From: Caballeronia ptereochthonis | GTDB taxonomy: Bacteria > Pseudomonadota > Gammaproteobacteria > Burkholderiales > Burkholderiaceae | Length of the DNA: 64,000 nucleotides | Assembly: GCF_001545075.1 (NCBI RefSeq) | Contig: NZ_FCOB02000022.1 | Span: forward strand, 62,001-126,000 | Direction: 5' to 3' | In this document: positions 47,049 to 56,453 of the stretch, piece after piece | Position numbering within the stretch: position 1 is the stretch's first letter | Layout: every line of letters starts with the position of its first letter | Notes under the pieces: model-generated | Told to the model about the DNA's origin: nothing | Database searches by the model: none | The model's input: the letters and a program-made list of their open reading frames with translations, nothing else | Position numbers and translations under genes: made by a program

Positions 47049-47170
47049 CCACCTCCGCGGTGAACCAGATTGAACAGTCGATCACCAGCGAGAAGCATTC
47101 GCCATCGCTCGATATCCTCGACAGATACGCTACGGCTTGCGGCAAGACGCTGCGCATCGCGTTCGTGTGA
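47045..47170 (+). pseudogene. Fragment of an XRE-family HTH antitoxin
   Basis: A 41-residue open frame starting at an ATG that overlaps the toxin stop (ATGA). It reads MTTSAVNQIEQSITSEKHSP, then SLDILDRYATACGKTLRIAF. This matches the recognition-helix end and tail of XRE/HigA-type antitoxins, in which TQSAVSRIE-like and SPSLETLERYA-like segments adjoin. The first half of the HTH is absent upstream. It could be a remnant or a short translated peptide. Confidence 0.6.
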
Positions 47171-47205
47171 CATTCTCGCGGAGGTAGCGATGCTCATCGC
47201 GCCGC

Positions 47206-47211
47206 TACAAT
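47206..47211 (+). promoter_or_regulatory. -10 element immediately before birA
   Basis: TACAAT ends seven bases before the birA ATG, so the transcript would begin at or beside the start codon. No -35 hexamer is evident. Confidence 0.4.
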
Positions 47212-47218
47212 ACCCGCC

Positions 47219-48109
47219 ATGAACCCACCCTCTCCCTTCGCCCCCGACGCCCCCTGGCGCATCGACCGCACGCGGCTCGTGACACTCGCCGAGCGTCCCG
47301 CGCGCGACTGGACCATCGACATCGTCGACGAGACGGGCTCCACCAACGCCGACCTGGTGGAGCAACTGCGCGCCCTGCCGCGTGACAGCGCCGCCGCGCC
47401 CACGGTCCGCATCGCGTATTCGCAAACCGCCGGACGCGGACGACGCGGCCGCGCCTGGTTCGCCGAGCCCGGCAACGCGCTGCTGATGTCGGTCGGGTGC
47501 GTGCTGAAGCGGCCCATCGAAGGGCTGTCGGGCCTGAGCCTCGCCATCGGCACCGCCGTGCTCGATGCGCTCGCGCGCCTGCCGCTCACGCCGTCCGCGC
47601 GGCCCGCGCTGAAATGGCCGAACGACGTCCTGCTCGACGACGGCAAGCTCGCCGGCATCCTCATCGAGACCGCGTGGAACACGCCGAATGCGACGGCCGT
47701 GGTAATCGGCATCGGCATGAACCTGCATGGCGCGGAGCAGCTTGCCGCCCGGGTCGACGATGCGAACCGGCTGGCCGCGTCGTCCGCGCCGGGCGCCGCG
47801 CCCGCCGCGCTCGCGCGCGCGTGGCCCGATGCGAATCTCACCGACACGCTCGCCGCGCTGCTCAACGCGCTCGACACCGCGCTCCCGCGCTTCGAAACCG
47901 AGGGCTTCAAGCCATTCCGCCAGCGCTGGCTCGACGCGCACGCCTGGGCCGGACGCGAAGTCGCGCTGCTCGATCAAGGCAGGGAAGTGACGCACGGCAT
48001 CGCGTCGGGTGTCGACGACAGCGGCCAGTTGCTGATCGACGCCCCCGAGGGCCCGCGCACCATCGCGAGCGGCGAACTGACGCTGCGGCTGGCCAGGGAG
48101 CGTCCGTGA
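47219..48109 (+). CDS. birA: Biotin--[acetyl-CoA-carboxylase] ligase
   Basis: A 296-residue ligase without the DNA-binding domain seen in E. coli BirA. The catalytic domain has [15 protein letters not shown], the biotinyl-AMP loop [31 protein letters not shown] and the small C-terminal SH3-like domain. It attaches biotin to the acetyl-CoA carboxylase carrier protein. The first 25 residues precede the conserved fold, and there is no ribosome site. Its stop overlaps the coaX GTG by four bases. Confidence 0.95.
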   Translation: MNPPSPFAPDAPWRIDRTRLVTLAERPARDWTIDIVDETGSTNADLVEQLRALPRDSAAAPTVRIAYSQTAGRGRRGRAWFAEPGNALLMSVGCVLKRPIEGLSGLSLAIGTAVLDALARLPLTPSARPALKWPNDVLLDDGKLAGILIETAWNTPNATAVVIGIGMNLHGAEQLAARVDDANRLAASSAPGAAPAALARAWPDANLTDTLAALLNALDTALPRFETEGFKPFRQRWLDAHAWAGREVALLDQGREVTHGIASGVDDSGQLLIDAPEGPRTIASGELTLRLARERP

Positions 48110-48915
48110 GCGATACACGGTATCTGCTGATCGACGCGGGCAACAGCCGCATCAAGTGGTCGCTCGTCGATGAAGACGGCGCCGCGCTGGCGAACGGCGC
48201 ATTCGAGCACGCTCACCATTCGAGCGCCGCCGACGACGCCGCGCTCGAGGCCTGGTCGGATCTGGCGACGCCGGCGAGCGCATGGATTTCGAACGTTGCG
48301 GGCATGCCGGTGCAAAACCGCATCCAGCGCCTGATCGACGCGCGCTGGGCTGCTCTGCCGCGCACCGTCGTGCGCGCGAAGGCCGAGCAATGCGGCGTGG
48401 TCAACGGTTATGCCGAACCGTCGCGCCTCGGCAGCGACCGCTGGTGCGGAATGATCGGCGCGCGCGCCGCGTACCCCGGCGAGCATCTGCTCGTCGCGAC
48501 CTTCGGCACCGCGACGACGCTCGAAGCGCTGCGCGCCGACGGCGTCTTCACGGGCGGCCTGATCGCGCCGGGCTGGTCGCTGATGATGGCATCCCTCGGC
48601 AGCCACACCGCGCAATTGCCGACGCTCGATGCCGCGTCCGCACGCGAAGCGCTCAATCAAACCCGCGGTATGTTCGCCACCGACACCGCCGCCGCGCTCT
48701 CGGCCGGATGCCTGCTCGCGCAGGCGAGCCTGATCGAGCGCGCGTGGCATGACCTGAAAGCGGACTGGCAAACCGACGTCCGTCTCGTGCTCGGCGGCGG
48801 CGCCGCAAATGAAATCGCGGGCGCGCTCGGCGTGCCGCATATTCGACACGATTCCCTCGTGCTGTCCGGCCTCGCGCTCATCGCGCGCGACGCGACGGCG
48901 CGCCATTCTTCCTGA
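48106..48915 (+). CDS. coaX: Type III pantothenate kinase
   Basis: A 269-residue ASKHA-fold kinase. It begins at a GTG overlapping the birA stop (GTGA). Motifs: [19 protein letters not shown] with the phosphate-binding aspartate, [30 protein letters not shown] and GGLIAPGW. It starts coenzyme A synthesis. The birA-coaX pairing is well known in beta- and gamma-proteobacteria. Confidence 0.96.
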   Translation: MSDTRYLLIDAGNSRIKWSLVDEDGAALANGAFEHAHHSSAADDAALEAWSDLATPASAWISNVAGMPVQNRIQRLIDARWAALPRTVVRAKAEQCGVVNGYAEPSRLGSDRWCGMIGARAAYPGEHLLVATFGTATTLEALRADGVFTGGLIAPGWSLMMASLGSHTAQLPTLDAASAREALNQTRGMFATDTAAALSAGCLLAQASLIERAWHDLKADWQTDVRLVLGGGAANEIAGALGVPHIRHDSLVLSGLALIARDATARHSS

Positions 48916-48951
48916 TTTGCTGACCAACGGACCAAAGGACGGAGCCCACGA

Positions 48952-49191
48952 ATGCTGCGCTGGCTGATCACCCTCCTGATTCTCGCCAACCTGCTGATGT
49001 TCGCGGTCATGCGCGGCGCCTTCGGTCCGCTGCCGGCCGCGGGCGCGCGCGAGCCGCATCACCTGTTGCAGCAGGTTCATCCCGAAGCGCTGACGACGCG
49101 CGCGCTCCATCCCGAAGAATCGTTCGATCAGCCGCGCGTCGGCGGCCCGGCGCCCGCCGCGAACGTGCAGGCCTCGCCGCTCGGGCAGTAA
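48952..49191 (+). CDS. Small membrane-anchored protein of unknown function
   Basis: A 79-residue protein: MLRWLITLLILANLLMFAVM is one membrane helix, and the rest is a polar tail rich in Pro, Ala and His. It follows coaX by 36 bases and has a GGACGGAG site, so it is probably part of that operon. No family recognised; similar short proteins often follow coaX in related bacteria. Confidence 0.65.
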   Translation: MLRWLITLLILANLLMFAVMRGAFGPLPAAGAREPHHLLQQVHPEALTTRALHPEESFDQPRVGGPAPAANVQASPLGQ

Positions 49192-49204
49192 GCCTCGACG
49201 CGGC

Positions 49205-49687
49205 TCAGGACTGCGCGCGGACCTTCCTGAGCAATGCGGTCGTCGAGCGGTCGTGCTCGAACGCGATGGCGAGCGCCCGGCCGCCCCAGCCGCGCACGAG
49301 CGCCGATTCGGCCAGCTTGTCCATGTCGTAGTCGCCGCCTTTCACGAGCACGTCGGGGCGCAACGCCTCGATCAGTTGCAGCGGTGTCGATTCCTCGAAC
49401 TTCACCACCCAGTCGACGCTTTCCAGCGCCGCGAGCAGCGCCATGCGATCGTCCTCGCGATTGATCGGGCGATCGTCGCCCTTGCCGAGCGTACGTACCG
49501 AAGCATCGCTGTTCACGCCGACGATGAGCGTCGCGCCCAGCGCCTTCGCGTCGGCGAGATAGGTCACGTGACCACGATGAAGAATGTCGAAGACGCCGTT
49601 GGTGAAGACGACGGGACCGGCGAGCGTCGGACGAAGCGCGGCGAGCGCCTCGCGCGTGGTGAGCTTGCGTTCGAAAATGGCGGGCAT
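49205..49687 (-). CDS. rfaE2: D-glycero-beta-D-manno-heptose 1-phosphate adenylyltransferase
   Basis: A 160-residue nucleotidyltransferase matching the C-terminal half of E. coli HldE. Motifs: VVFTNGVFDILHRGHVTYLA with the HxGH ATP site, VGVNSDASVRTLGKGDDRPI, and VLVKGGDYDMDKLAESALVR. It makes ADP-heptose for the lipopolysaccharide core. The kinase half is not next to it, as is usual in Burkholderia, where the domains are separate genes. It converges with the small coaX-operon protein, 13 bases apart. Confidence 0.93.
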   Translation of the reverse strand: MPAIFERKLTTREALAALRPTLAGPVVFTNGVFDILHRGHVTYLADAKALGATLIVGVNSDASVRTLGKGDDRPINREDDRMALLAALESVDWVVKFEESTPLQLIEALRPDVLVKGGDYDMDKLAESALVRGWGGRALAIAFEHDRSTTALLRKVRAQS

Positions 49688-49771
49688 GGCGGCGCTCGAT
49701 GCGGTGTTCTGAAAGCGCAAATTGTGCCACGGCGCCTGGCGCGGAATGCGATATCGATGCGGCACGAAAAG

Positions 49772-49805
49772 CAAAACGGCCCGCCGGTTCAACCCGGCGG
49801 GCCGT
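49772..49805 (-). terminator. Rho-independent terminator after the ferritin-like gene
   Basis: A perfect 12-bp stem (ACGGCCCGCCGG/CCGGCGGGCCGT) with a six-base loop is followed on the minus strand by TTTTGC. It lies 23 bases past the ferritin-like gene stop and before rfaE2. Confidence 0.9.
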
Positions 49806-49827
49806 CTCTCCTTCAAAGCCCGAGGAC

Positions 49828-50703
49828 TCAGGCCGGCTGCTCGGCCGAGCCGCCCGGCGCGGCCTGCAGACGCTGCACCACTTCCTTGCGATAACGGTTC
49901 AGCTCCTGCGCGGTCACGAACGAACGCTCGAACAGAATCGACAGGTTGTGCAGGATGCGCTCGACGACCTTCCTCTCCCAGCTGTCGTCGAAGCGGATCT
50001 GGTCGTCGAGCCAGCGCTCGAGCCACTCCGGATCAGGCAGGCGCGACTGCACGGTATCGCGCGGGAAGAGGGCCTGATTGACGTGCAGGTTGGTTGGATG
50101 CAGCGGCTTTTCGGTGCGGCGCGCGGAGGCCATCAGCACGCCGATCTTCGCGAACGCGGCGCGCGCCGTATCGCCCGCATTCGCGAGCGCCTTCTTCATG
50201 TAGCGCAGATACGCGCCGCCGTGGCGGGCTTCGTCGCGCGAAATGGTTTCGTAGATGTGCTTGATGACCGGCTCGGTATGCCATTCGGCAGCGCGGCGGT
50301 ACCAGTGATTCAGGCGGATCTCGCCGCAGAAGTGCAGCATCAGCGTTTCGAGCGGCGGCGCCGGATCGAACTCGAAGCGCACCGCGTGCAGCTCCTCTTC
50401 GGTCGGCACGAGTTCGGGCCTGAAGCGCCGCAGATACTCCATCAGCACGAGCGAATGCTTCTGCTCCTCGAAGAACCATACGCTCATGAAAGCGGAAAAG
50501 TCGCTGTCGTGGTGGTTGTCACGCAGGAACATTTCGGTTGCGGGAAGAGCGGACCATTCGGTGATCGCGTTCATCTTGATGGTCCTGGCCTGCTCGTCGG
50601 TGAGCAGGGACGCATCGAACGTGTCCCAAGGAATGTCTTTTTCCATATCCCAGCGGACGGATTCCAGCGATTTATAGAGTTCCGGATAAAGCATGGTGTT
50701 CAT
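49828..50703 (-). CDS. Ferritin-like di-iron protein
   Basis: A 291-residue helical protein with a four-helix di-iron pattern: Glu57 (or Glu49), Glu80-x2-His83 in WFFEEQKHSLV, Glu128 in FCGEIRLNHWY, and Glu158-x2-His161 in SRDEARHGG. This suggests a ferritin-like oxygenase or desaturase-type site, as in acyl-ACP desaturase relatives. The substrate is not known. The ATG at 50703 has an AGGGG site. It lies alone behind the B12 regulator and has its own terminator. Confidence 0.82.
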   Translation of the reverse strand: MNTMLYPELYKSLESVRWDMEKDIPWDTFDASLLTDEQARTIKMNAITEWSALPATEMFLRDNHHDSDFSAFMSVWFFEEQKHSLVLMEYLRRFRPELVPTEEELHAVRFEFDPAPPLETLMLHFCGEIRLNHWYRRAAEWHTEPVIKHIYETISRDEARHGGAYLRYMKKALANAGDTARAAFAKIGVLMASARRTEKPLHPTNLHVNQALFPRDTVQSRLPDPEWLERWLDDQIRFDDSWERKVVERILHNLSILFERSFVTAQELNRYRKEVVQRLQAAPGGSAEQPA

Positions 50704-51160
50704 AGTCCACCCCTGATGCCACTTATGCGACGTTATATCTGTATTGACTTTCGGTTCACACGTGCGCAAATGCCTTGCACGGGAACAGCCAAGCTTTCAA
50801 TTTTACGCGGGATTCGGTCGGCCGAAGACGAAAAGCGACAACGAAGCGCTGGAAATAGCGCCGCGGCAACGCATCGCGTCCCGCTGTTAACACTGCACTT
50901 CCCCGTGCAAATGTTGCGTGTTGTGCGTCTTGTTCTACCGTGGGTGAGGAGCGAAACCTGTGCCTGAGGTATGTTCAAGTGAAGCCGAGCCTGCCGCCGG
51001 CACTGCGCCGGCCGCGCAGTATGGCACACCGGCGTGACAGCGGTGCGAGGCGCATGCAACGCGAACTACGCGGCGCCGCCTGTGGCTGGCGCGGACTGCG
51101 GCGCTGGGCGCGCCAGCCGTCGAGTCCCGCGTCATCGCCCGCCGCGACGAGCGTCTTTGA
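50704..51160. other. Intergenic region upstream of the ferritin-like gene, 457 bases
   Basis: No gene supported; an open plus-strand frame at 50940-51179 has no recognisable features. A weak TATAAC on the minus strand (50737-50732) could be the -10 for the ferritin-like gene. No CarH-type operator was recognised. Confidence 0.5.
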
Positions 51161-52162
51161 TCATAGCACGGCCGATTGACGCCAATCCGCGACAGTCGCG
51201 TCGATCGGGGTCAATCCTGCCACGTGATGCACGCCGTCGTGGAACTTGCGGCGCAGCGCCGGACTGCTTCCGCCGACCCAGATGCGCACCTGCGGCGGCA
51301 GCAGATTGCGCAGGTCGGTCAGGCCGTGCGCGATGGACTGCGTCGGCATTACCCCCGTGAACGACAGTGCGACGATGTCGACGTTGTGCACCGCCACGGC
51401 ATCGACGATATCGTGCAGCGGCGTCTGCAGCCCCAACTGGATGCACTCGCATTCGGAGAGCGTGAACATCGCCTCGGCCATCAGGATGCCGAGGCCGTGG
51501 CCTTCGCCGGAGAGCGTCGTGAGCAATACGCGCGGGCGGCTGCCGCGCCCACGCAGCGCATCGGAGAGCGGACGCATCAGCGTGCGCAGTGTCGTCTGCA
51601 GCGCCTCGCTGAAGAGATGCTCGTGATGGACCTGCAGGGTGCCCGCGGCCCACCCGTTGCCGACGCGCGCCGACAGCGGCGCCGCCACGTCCAGCACGAA
51701 GCGCTCGAGCCCGTCGCGCGTCGCGCGCTTCAGAAGTCCGAAGCGAAACTCCTCATAGGCGCTCGCGCGCAGCAACGAAATCAGATGATCGAGCTCGGCG
51801 TCCGGCGCGTCCTGCGCGATCCCGGAACGCTCGGCGAACTGCTGCAGCACTTCGATCGACTGCCCGAGCACCTTGCTCGGACGATGCCCCGCGTCCAGCA
51901 GACGCTTGACGAGCCGCAGCTTCGACACCTGCTCCTGCGGGTACAGACGCTCGCCGCCGGGCGAGCGCATCGGTCGCGGAAAGCCGTAACGGCGCTCCCA
52001 GACGCGCAGCGTGTCCTTCGTCAGACCGATTTCGTGCGCGATCGCGCCAATGCCGATGCCCACCATGCCCGGCGCGGCGGCACGCCTGGGCGCGGGCGCA
52101 GAAATCTCCTCGCCAGCGGAAAACGGCTCCAGATCGAAATCCCGTTCGAATGAATTTGCCAT
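51161..52162 (-). CDS. MerR-family B12-binding regulator, LitR/CarH-like
   Basis: A 333-residue regulator. After a 35-residue leader comes a MerR winged HTH (about 37-105: IGAIAHEIGLTKDTLRVWER, RYGFPRPMRSPGGERLYPQE). A helical bundle follows with the W-x9-EH motif (Trp171, Glu181, His182), and a cobalamin-binding domain with ExHxxG (Glu220, His222, Gly225) in SGEGHGLGILMAEAMF. In CarH/LitR this architecture senses light through adenosylcobalamin. The residue after the tryptophan, histidine in Thermus CarH, is alanine here. Starts before 52162 remain open but are arginine-rich. Confidence 0.85.
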   Translation of the reverse strand: MANSFERDFDLEPFSAGEEISAPAPRRAAAPGMVGIGIGAIAHEIGLTKDTLRVWERRYGFPRPMRSPGGERLYPQEQVSKLRLVKRLLDAGHRPSKVLGQSIEVLQQFAERSGIAQDAPDAELDHLISLLRASAYEEFRFGLLKRATRDGLERFVLDVAAPLSARVGNGWAAGTLQVHHEHLFSEALQTTLRTLMRPLSDALRGRGSRPRVLLTTLSGEGHGLGILMAEAMFTLSECECIQLGLQTPLHDIVDAVAVHNVDIVALSFTGVMPTQSIAHGLTDLRNLLPPQVRIWVGGSSPALRRKFHDGVHHVAGLTPIDATVADWRQSAVL

Positions 52163-52418
52163 GGACAGATCGATGGAAGAAGTCACATCGGGATCGACGC
52201 AGATAGCATGCCCGACCGGAAAGTTGGACAAAGTTCGGCATCGTCCACGTTTCATCATAGACAAAATCGAAACGGTCGGCGGTGCAGGATGCATTTTATG
52301 CAGATGACGCCGGACGCGGTTCGATGCGCCCGGGCGCATCGAAGGAAATCGGCGGGCCCGTCGGCGCATGGCGCGCCGCCGGGCGTTCGGTCCGAAGGAA
52401 CGAGACTGAATCGATGAC

Positions 52419-53192
52419 TTACACAGGCTTCTTGCGCGGCGCGGACTTCCTCGCGGGCGCTTTCTTCGCAGCCGCGGCTTCGGGCTTTTCCTCGCCTGCG
52501 TCCGCAGCCGGATTCGCCGCGTCCCGAGCGGCGGCAGGCGAATCATCCGCGGCGCCCATCGGGTTCAGCGGGGCGCTCATGCCGGGCTGGAGCATCGCGA
52601 GATGCGCGAGCTGGTTGAACTGCGACTGCAGCACGTTCCACCAGCCGGCCGGATCGAACCCGGGCGGCGGCGCGGCGGGCGCCTGCGCGCTCCGTTCCTC
52701 GCCTTCGGCGGCCGATTTGTCCGCGGGCGCCTGTCCGGCCGCTTCTTCCTTCGGCGCATCCGGCTTCGCGGCGGCGCCGCCCATCGGCCAGCCGGCAGCA
52801 GCGGCCTTCGCCTTCTCCGCCGCCACGTTTTGCGCGCTTTCGACCGAAGTCTGCGCAAACGCGCCGAACGCCCGCAGCGTCGCGAGCGTCGCGCGCTGCA
52901 CTTCGAGCGCCTGAATCGCCGATTGCAGCATGTTGAGATTGAGCTTCAGCCACTGCTCGACGGCGCGCATGTCGGTCACGCGCTTGTCGAGATCTTCGAT
53001 ATTGGTCAGCGGAGCGAGCATGTCGGACATCATCGAGAGGGAGGGACCCACGCCCTGCCCGCCGCCCGGCATCGCGGCCGCAAACGGGTTCAGGCGCATC
53101 AGTTCCCACATCTTGCCCATCATGCTGGCATCGCCGAATCCGGGAAAGCCGGGAATCGTATAGGGCGGCGTGCCGCCTGCGTTGTCGGTCAT
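52419..53192 (-). CDS. phaM: PhaM-like polyhydroxyalkanoate granule regulator
   Basis: A 257-residue protein. It begins [20 protein letters not shown], has a helical phasin-like region (about 50-110: [32 protein letters not shown]), a Pro/Ala/Glu-rich middle, and a basic [19 protein letters not shown] tail of the kind that lets PhaM bind DNA. PhaM activates PHA synthase and ties granules to the nucleoid. The gene follows the enoyl-CoA hydratase gene by 39 bases. Confidence 0.88.
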   Translation of the reverse strand: MTDNAGGTPPYTIPGFPGFGDASMMGKMWELMRLNPFAAAMPGGGQGVGPSLSMMSDMLAPLTNIEDLDKRVTDMRAVEQWLKLNLNMLQSAIQALEVQRATLATLRAFGAFAQTSVESAQNVAAEKAKAAAAGWPMGGAAAKPDAPKEEAAGQAPADKSAAEGEERSAQAPAAPPPGFDPAGWWNVLQSQFNQLAHLAMLQPGMSAPLNPMGAADDSPAAARDAANPAADAGEEKPEAAAAKKAPARKSAPRKKPV

Positions 53193-53231
53193 TCGACTCT
53201 CCTTGTTCTCTCGTGTGTATGTTCGCGTGGA

Positions 53232-54059
53232 TCAGAACGGCGCGCCGCCCGGAAAATCCGGCGCGCGCCGCTCGCGAAGCGAGCGCATGCCTTCGTGCAC
53301 GTCCGGTCCCGCGAAGCCCATGAATTCCAGCGCGAGCGACGTATCGAAGGTCGGCCCCGCCGAACGCAGCCAGTTGTTGAGCGCGTACTTGGTCCAGCGG
53401 ATCGCGGTCTGCGAGCCCTGCGCGAGACGATTCGCGACTTCGATCGCCTTGGGCATCAGCTCGTTTTCATCGACGGCGAGCGACACGAGCCCGATGCGCT
53501 CCGCTTCCTCGCCGCTCACCGGCTCGCACAGCAGCAGATAGTACTTGGCCTTCGCCATGCCGCACAGCAGCGGCCAGACGATCGCCGCATGATCGCCCGC
53601 CGCGACGCCGAGCCGCGTATGTCCGTCGATGATGCGCGCCGACTTCGACGCGATCGAGATATCCGCGAGCAAGCCGGCGACCAGCCCCGCGCCGACCGCG
53701 GGGCCGTGCATCGCGGAGACGATCGGCTTACCGCAGTTGATCACGTTGTACACGAGATCGCGCGCCTCGCGCCAGACACGCGCGCGCACGTCGAAGTCGT
53801 TCGCCATCTCCTCGACGAGCCCGAGATCTCCGCCCGCCGAAAAGCCCTTGCCTTCGCCGCGAATCAGCGCGACGCGCGTATCCGGATCGCGATCGATGTC
53901 GCGCCAGATGTCCGCGAGTTCGCGATGCATGCTGGCGTCAGCGGTGGAGAGACCGCTCTTGTTCGCGCCCGTTCCGGGCATCACCACTTCGAGCACGCCA
54001 TGCGGATGGCGGCGCAGCTCGAGCGACTTGTAGCCCGAGTAAATGGAGAGATCGCTCAT
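53232..54059 (-). CDS. Enoyl-CoA hydratase/isomerase family protein
   Basis: A 275-residue crotonase-fold protein. The oxyanion-hole segments are [17 protein letters not shown] and [20 protein letters not shown], followed by [20 protein letters not shown]. The usual glutamate position is not obvious from motif alone, so hydratase versus isomerase or other CoA chemistry is open. It lies between the substrate-binding protein gene (27 bases) and phaM. Confidence 0.92.
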   Translation of the reverse strand: MSDLSIYSGYKSLELRRHPHGVLEVVMPGTGANKSGLSTADASMHRELADIWRDIDRDPDTRVALIRGEGKGFSAGGDLGLVEEMANDFDVRARVWREARDLVYNVINCGKPIVSAMHGPAVGAGLVAGLLADISIASKSARIIDGHTRLGVAAGDHAAIVWPLLCGMAKAKYYLLLCEPVSGEEAERIGLVSLAVDENELMPKAIEVANRLAQGSQTAIRWTKYALNNWLRSAGPTFDTSLALEFMGFAGPDVHEGMRSLRERRAPDFPGGAPF

Positions 54060-54086
54060 GTCGTTCGCCTCGCGTTGTGTTGAGGT

Positions 54087-55259
54087 TCAGCGCGGCTGAT
54101 AGACCCACTTGCCGTCGCGGATCTCGACCATCACGCGCGCGCGCTGGTCGAGGCCGATGTGATCCTTGGGCGTCATGTTGACCTGCCCGTTCGTGTCGGC
54201 GAAGTTCTTCGTGCCTTCGAGCGCGTCGCGCAGCGCGTTGCGGAACGCGGGCGTGCCGGGCGCGCCCGCCTTCATCGCAATGGGCACCGCGCGGGTGAGC
54301 AGCATGCCCGCGTCCCAGGCATACGAGCCGAATGCCGACACGGAACCCGGCCCCTGCTTCGCCTCGTACAGTTTGATGTATTCGAGCGCAAGGCGCTTGG
54401 CCGGATGATCATCCGGCAATTGCGCGGCGACGAGCACCGGGCTCGCGGGCAGGAACGTGCCGTTGCAGTCCGCGCCGCACACGCGCAGGAAGTCGCGGTT
54501 GCCGACGCCGTGATTGTGATAGACACGGCCCTTGTAGCCGCGCTGCGCGAGCGTCTTCGGCGGCAAGGCGGCGGGCGTGCCGGCCGCGCCGACGACCACC
54601 GCGTCCGGCTTCGCGGCGAGGATCTTGAGGATCTGCCCTGTCACGCTCGGATCGGTGCGGTTGAAGCGCTCGTTCGCGACCACGTCGATCCTGTGCAACT
54701 GCGCGAACTTCGCGACTTCCGCATAGAAGGTTTCGCCGAGCGCGTCCGCCTGGCCGATGTACGCGAGCGTCTTCACGCCGTGATTGCTCGCGTGCTCGGC
54801 GATGGCGGAGGCCATCATCGCGTCGGTCTGCGGCGTCTTGAAGACCCAGCGGCGCTTGTCGTCCACCGGCTCGATGATCTTCGCCGACGACGCGAGCGAG
54901 ATCATCGGCGTTTGTCCTTGCGCGACGACGTCGATCATCGCGAGCGAGTTGGGCGTGATCGACGAGCCGATGATCGCGTCGACCTGATCCTCGCTGATGA
55001 GCTTCTTCGTGCTTTGCACGGCTTGCGTGGTGTCGGACGCGTCGTCGAGCACGATGTAGTCGACGGGCCTGCCGCCCATCTCCTTCGGCAGCAGCGCGAC
55101 GGTGTCGCGCGCGGGAATGCCGAGCGACGCGGCCGGCCCCGTGAGCGAGAGCACGAGGCCGATCTTCACGGGCTGCGCCGTCTGCGCGAATGCCGCCGTC
55201 GTTGCGGCGAACGTCAATGCCGCGCCGACCAGAAACCTCCACTTGCCGCCTGCCACCAT
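54087..55259 (-). CDS. Branched-chain amino acid-type ABC transporter substrate-binding protein
   Basis: A 390-residue periplasmic binding protein of the LivJ/K family. The signal peptide ends near TTAAFAQ; the mature protein begins VKIGLVLSLTGPAASLGIPA and includes KLISEDQVDAIIGSSITPNS. The C-terminus has TPKDHIGLDQRARVMVEIRD. No permease or ATPase genes are nearby, so it must use another locus. Ligand unknown; neighbours suggest an aromatic or hydroxy acid. An AGGAG site fixes the ATG at 55259. Confidence 0.93.
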   Translation of the reverse strand: MVAGGKWRFLVGAALTFAATTAAFAQTAQPVKIGLVLSLTGPAASLGIPARDTVALLPKEMGGRPVDYIVLDDASDTTQAVQSTKKLISEDQVDAIIGSSITPNSLAMIDVVAQGQTPMISLASSAKIIEPVDDKRRWVFKTPQTDAMMASAIAEHASNHGVKTLAYIGQADALGETFYAEVAKFAQLHRIDVVANERFNRTDPSVTGQILKILAAKPDAVVVGAAGTPAALPPKTLAQRGYKGRVYHNHGVGNRDFLRVCGADCNGTFLPASPVLVAAQLPDDHPAKRLALEYIKLYEAKQGPGSVSAFGSYAWDAGMLLTRAVPIAMKAGAPGTPAFRNALRDALEGTKNFADTNGQVNMTPKDHIGLDQRARVMVEIRDGKWVYQPR

Positions 55260-55385
55260 CGAAGTCTCCTTGTTGTTTTCGTCGTGTGGTCCGCCGTGCG
55301 GCGGCGTCCGGCAAAGTGTAAGGCGAGGCTTGCGCGCATCGCATCGGGCTAAACCCGTTGCGATGCGCGCCATGTCGCTACGCGC

Positions 55386-56372
55386 TCAATGCTCGGGCTG
55401 CACGACCGCCTGATCGATCGCGCCGAAGATGGACCTGCCCTCTTCGTCGAGCATCTCGATCTTCACGCTGTCGCCGAACTTCATGAACTCCGTCTGCGGC
55501 GCGCCGTGCTCGATGATCTCGAGACAGCGCTTCTCGGCGATGCAGCAGTAGCCGCGCTTCGCATCCTTGTTGGAGATCGTGCCCGAGCCGACGATCGAGC
55601 CCGCGCGCAGGTTGCGCGTCTTCGCGGCGTGCGCGATCAGCTGGCCGAAGTGGAACACCATGTCGACGCCGCAATCCGGCTGGCCGACCTTCCTGCCATT
55701 CCAGTGCACGATCATCGGACGGTGCACGCGGCCTTCGCGCCATGCGTCGCCGAGTTCGTCGGGCGTGACGGCGACGGGCGAGAAGGCTGTCGCGGGCTTG
55801 CTCTGGAAAAAGCCGAAGCCTTTCGCGAGCTCGGCGGGAATGAGATTGCGCAGCGACACGTCGTTCACGAGCATCAGCAGGCGCACGCTCTTCAATGCTT
55901 CGTCGGGCATCGCGGCCATGTGGACGTCGGACGTGATCACGGCGACTTCCGCCTCGAAGTCGATGCCGTACGATTCGGTCGCGACCACGATGTCGTCCGT
56001 CGGGCCCAGAAGATCGTCGCTGCCGCCCTGGTACATGAGCGGATCGGTCCAGAACTCGGGCGGCATTTCCGCGCCGCGCGCACGGCGCACGAGTTCGACG
56101 TGATTCACGTATGACGAGCCGTCCGCCCACTGGAACGCGCGCGGCAGCGGCGCCATGCACGCCTTCGGATCGAACGGGAACGTGTTGCGCGCGCGGCCCA
56201 GATTGAGCGCCTCGTAGACTTCCATGAGCTGCGGCGCGTAGAAGGTCCAGTCGTCGAGCGCGCGCTGCAGCGTCGACACGATTCCATCGGCGATGGCCGC
56301 CGTGCGCAGATCGCGCGATACGACGACGAGCTGGCCGTCGCGCGTGCCGTCCTTCAGCGTGGCAAGTTTCAT
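55386..56372 (-). CDS. Fumarylacetoacetate hydrolase family protein
   Basis: A 328-residue FAH-fold protein. The metal-binding acids are in YGIDFEAEVAVITSDVH (Glu-x-Glu), with PVAVTPDELGDAW, and GRKVGQPDCGVDMVFHFGQL and GSGTISNKDAKRGYCCIAEK downstream. This longer branch acts on acylpyruvate-like or ring-cleavage products. It is the first gene of the minus-strand run FAH, substrate-binding protein, enoyl-CoA hydratase and phaM, divergent from an IclR regulator across 81 bases. Confidence 0.92.
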   Translation of the reverse strand: MKLATLKDGTRDGQLVVVSRDLRTAAIADGIVSTLQRALDDWTFYAPQLMEVYEALNLGRARNTFPFDPKACMAPLPRAFQWADGSSYVNHVELVRRARGAEMPPEFWTDPLMYQGGSDDLLGPTDDIVVATESYGIDFEAEVAVITSDVHMAAMPDEALKSVRLLMLVNDVSLRNLIPAELAKGFGFFQSKPATAFSPVAVTPDELGDAWREGRVHRPMIVHWNGRKVGQPDCGVDMVFHFGQLIAHAAKTRNLRAGSIVGSGTISNKDAKRGYCCIAEKRCLEIIEHGAPQTEFMKFGDSVKIEMLDEEGRSIFGAIDQAVVQPEH

Positions 56373-56453
56373 AGAGCGGTGTCGGTGACTTGAGGTGACG
56401 TTAAGGGAAATCTATTTTACGATGGTGAATCCCCGGCTGTTCCCACGAACTCG

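Noticed and set aside
50940-51179. A 79-codon plus-strand frame in the gap before the ferritin-like gene
   Set aside because: Arg/Ser/Pro-rich, no ribosome site, overlaps the end of the regulator gene on the other strand.
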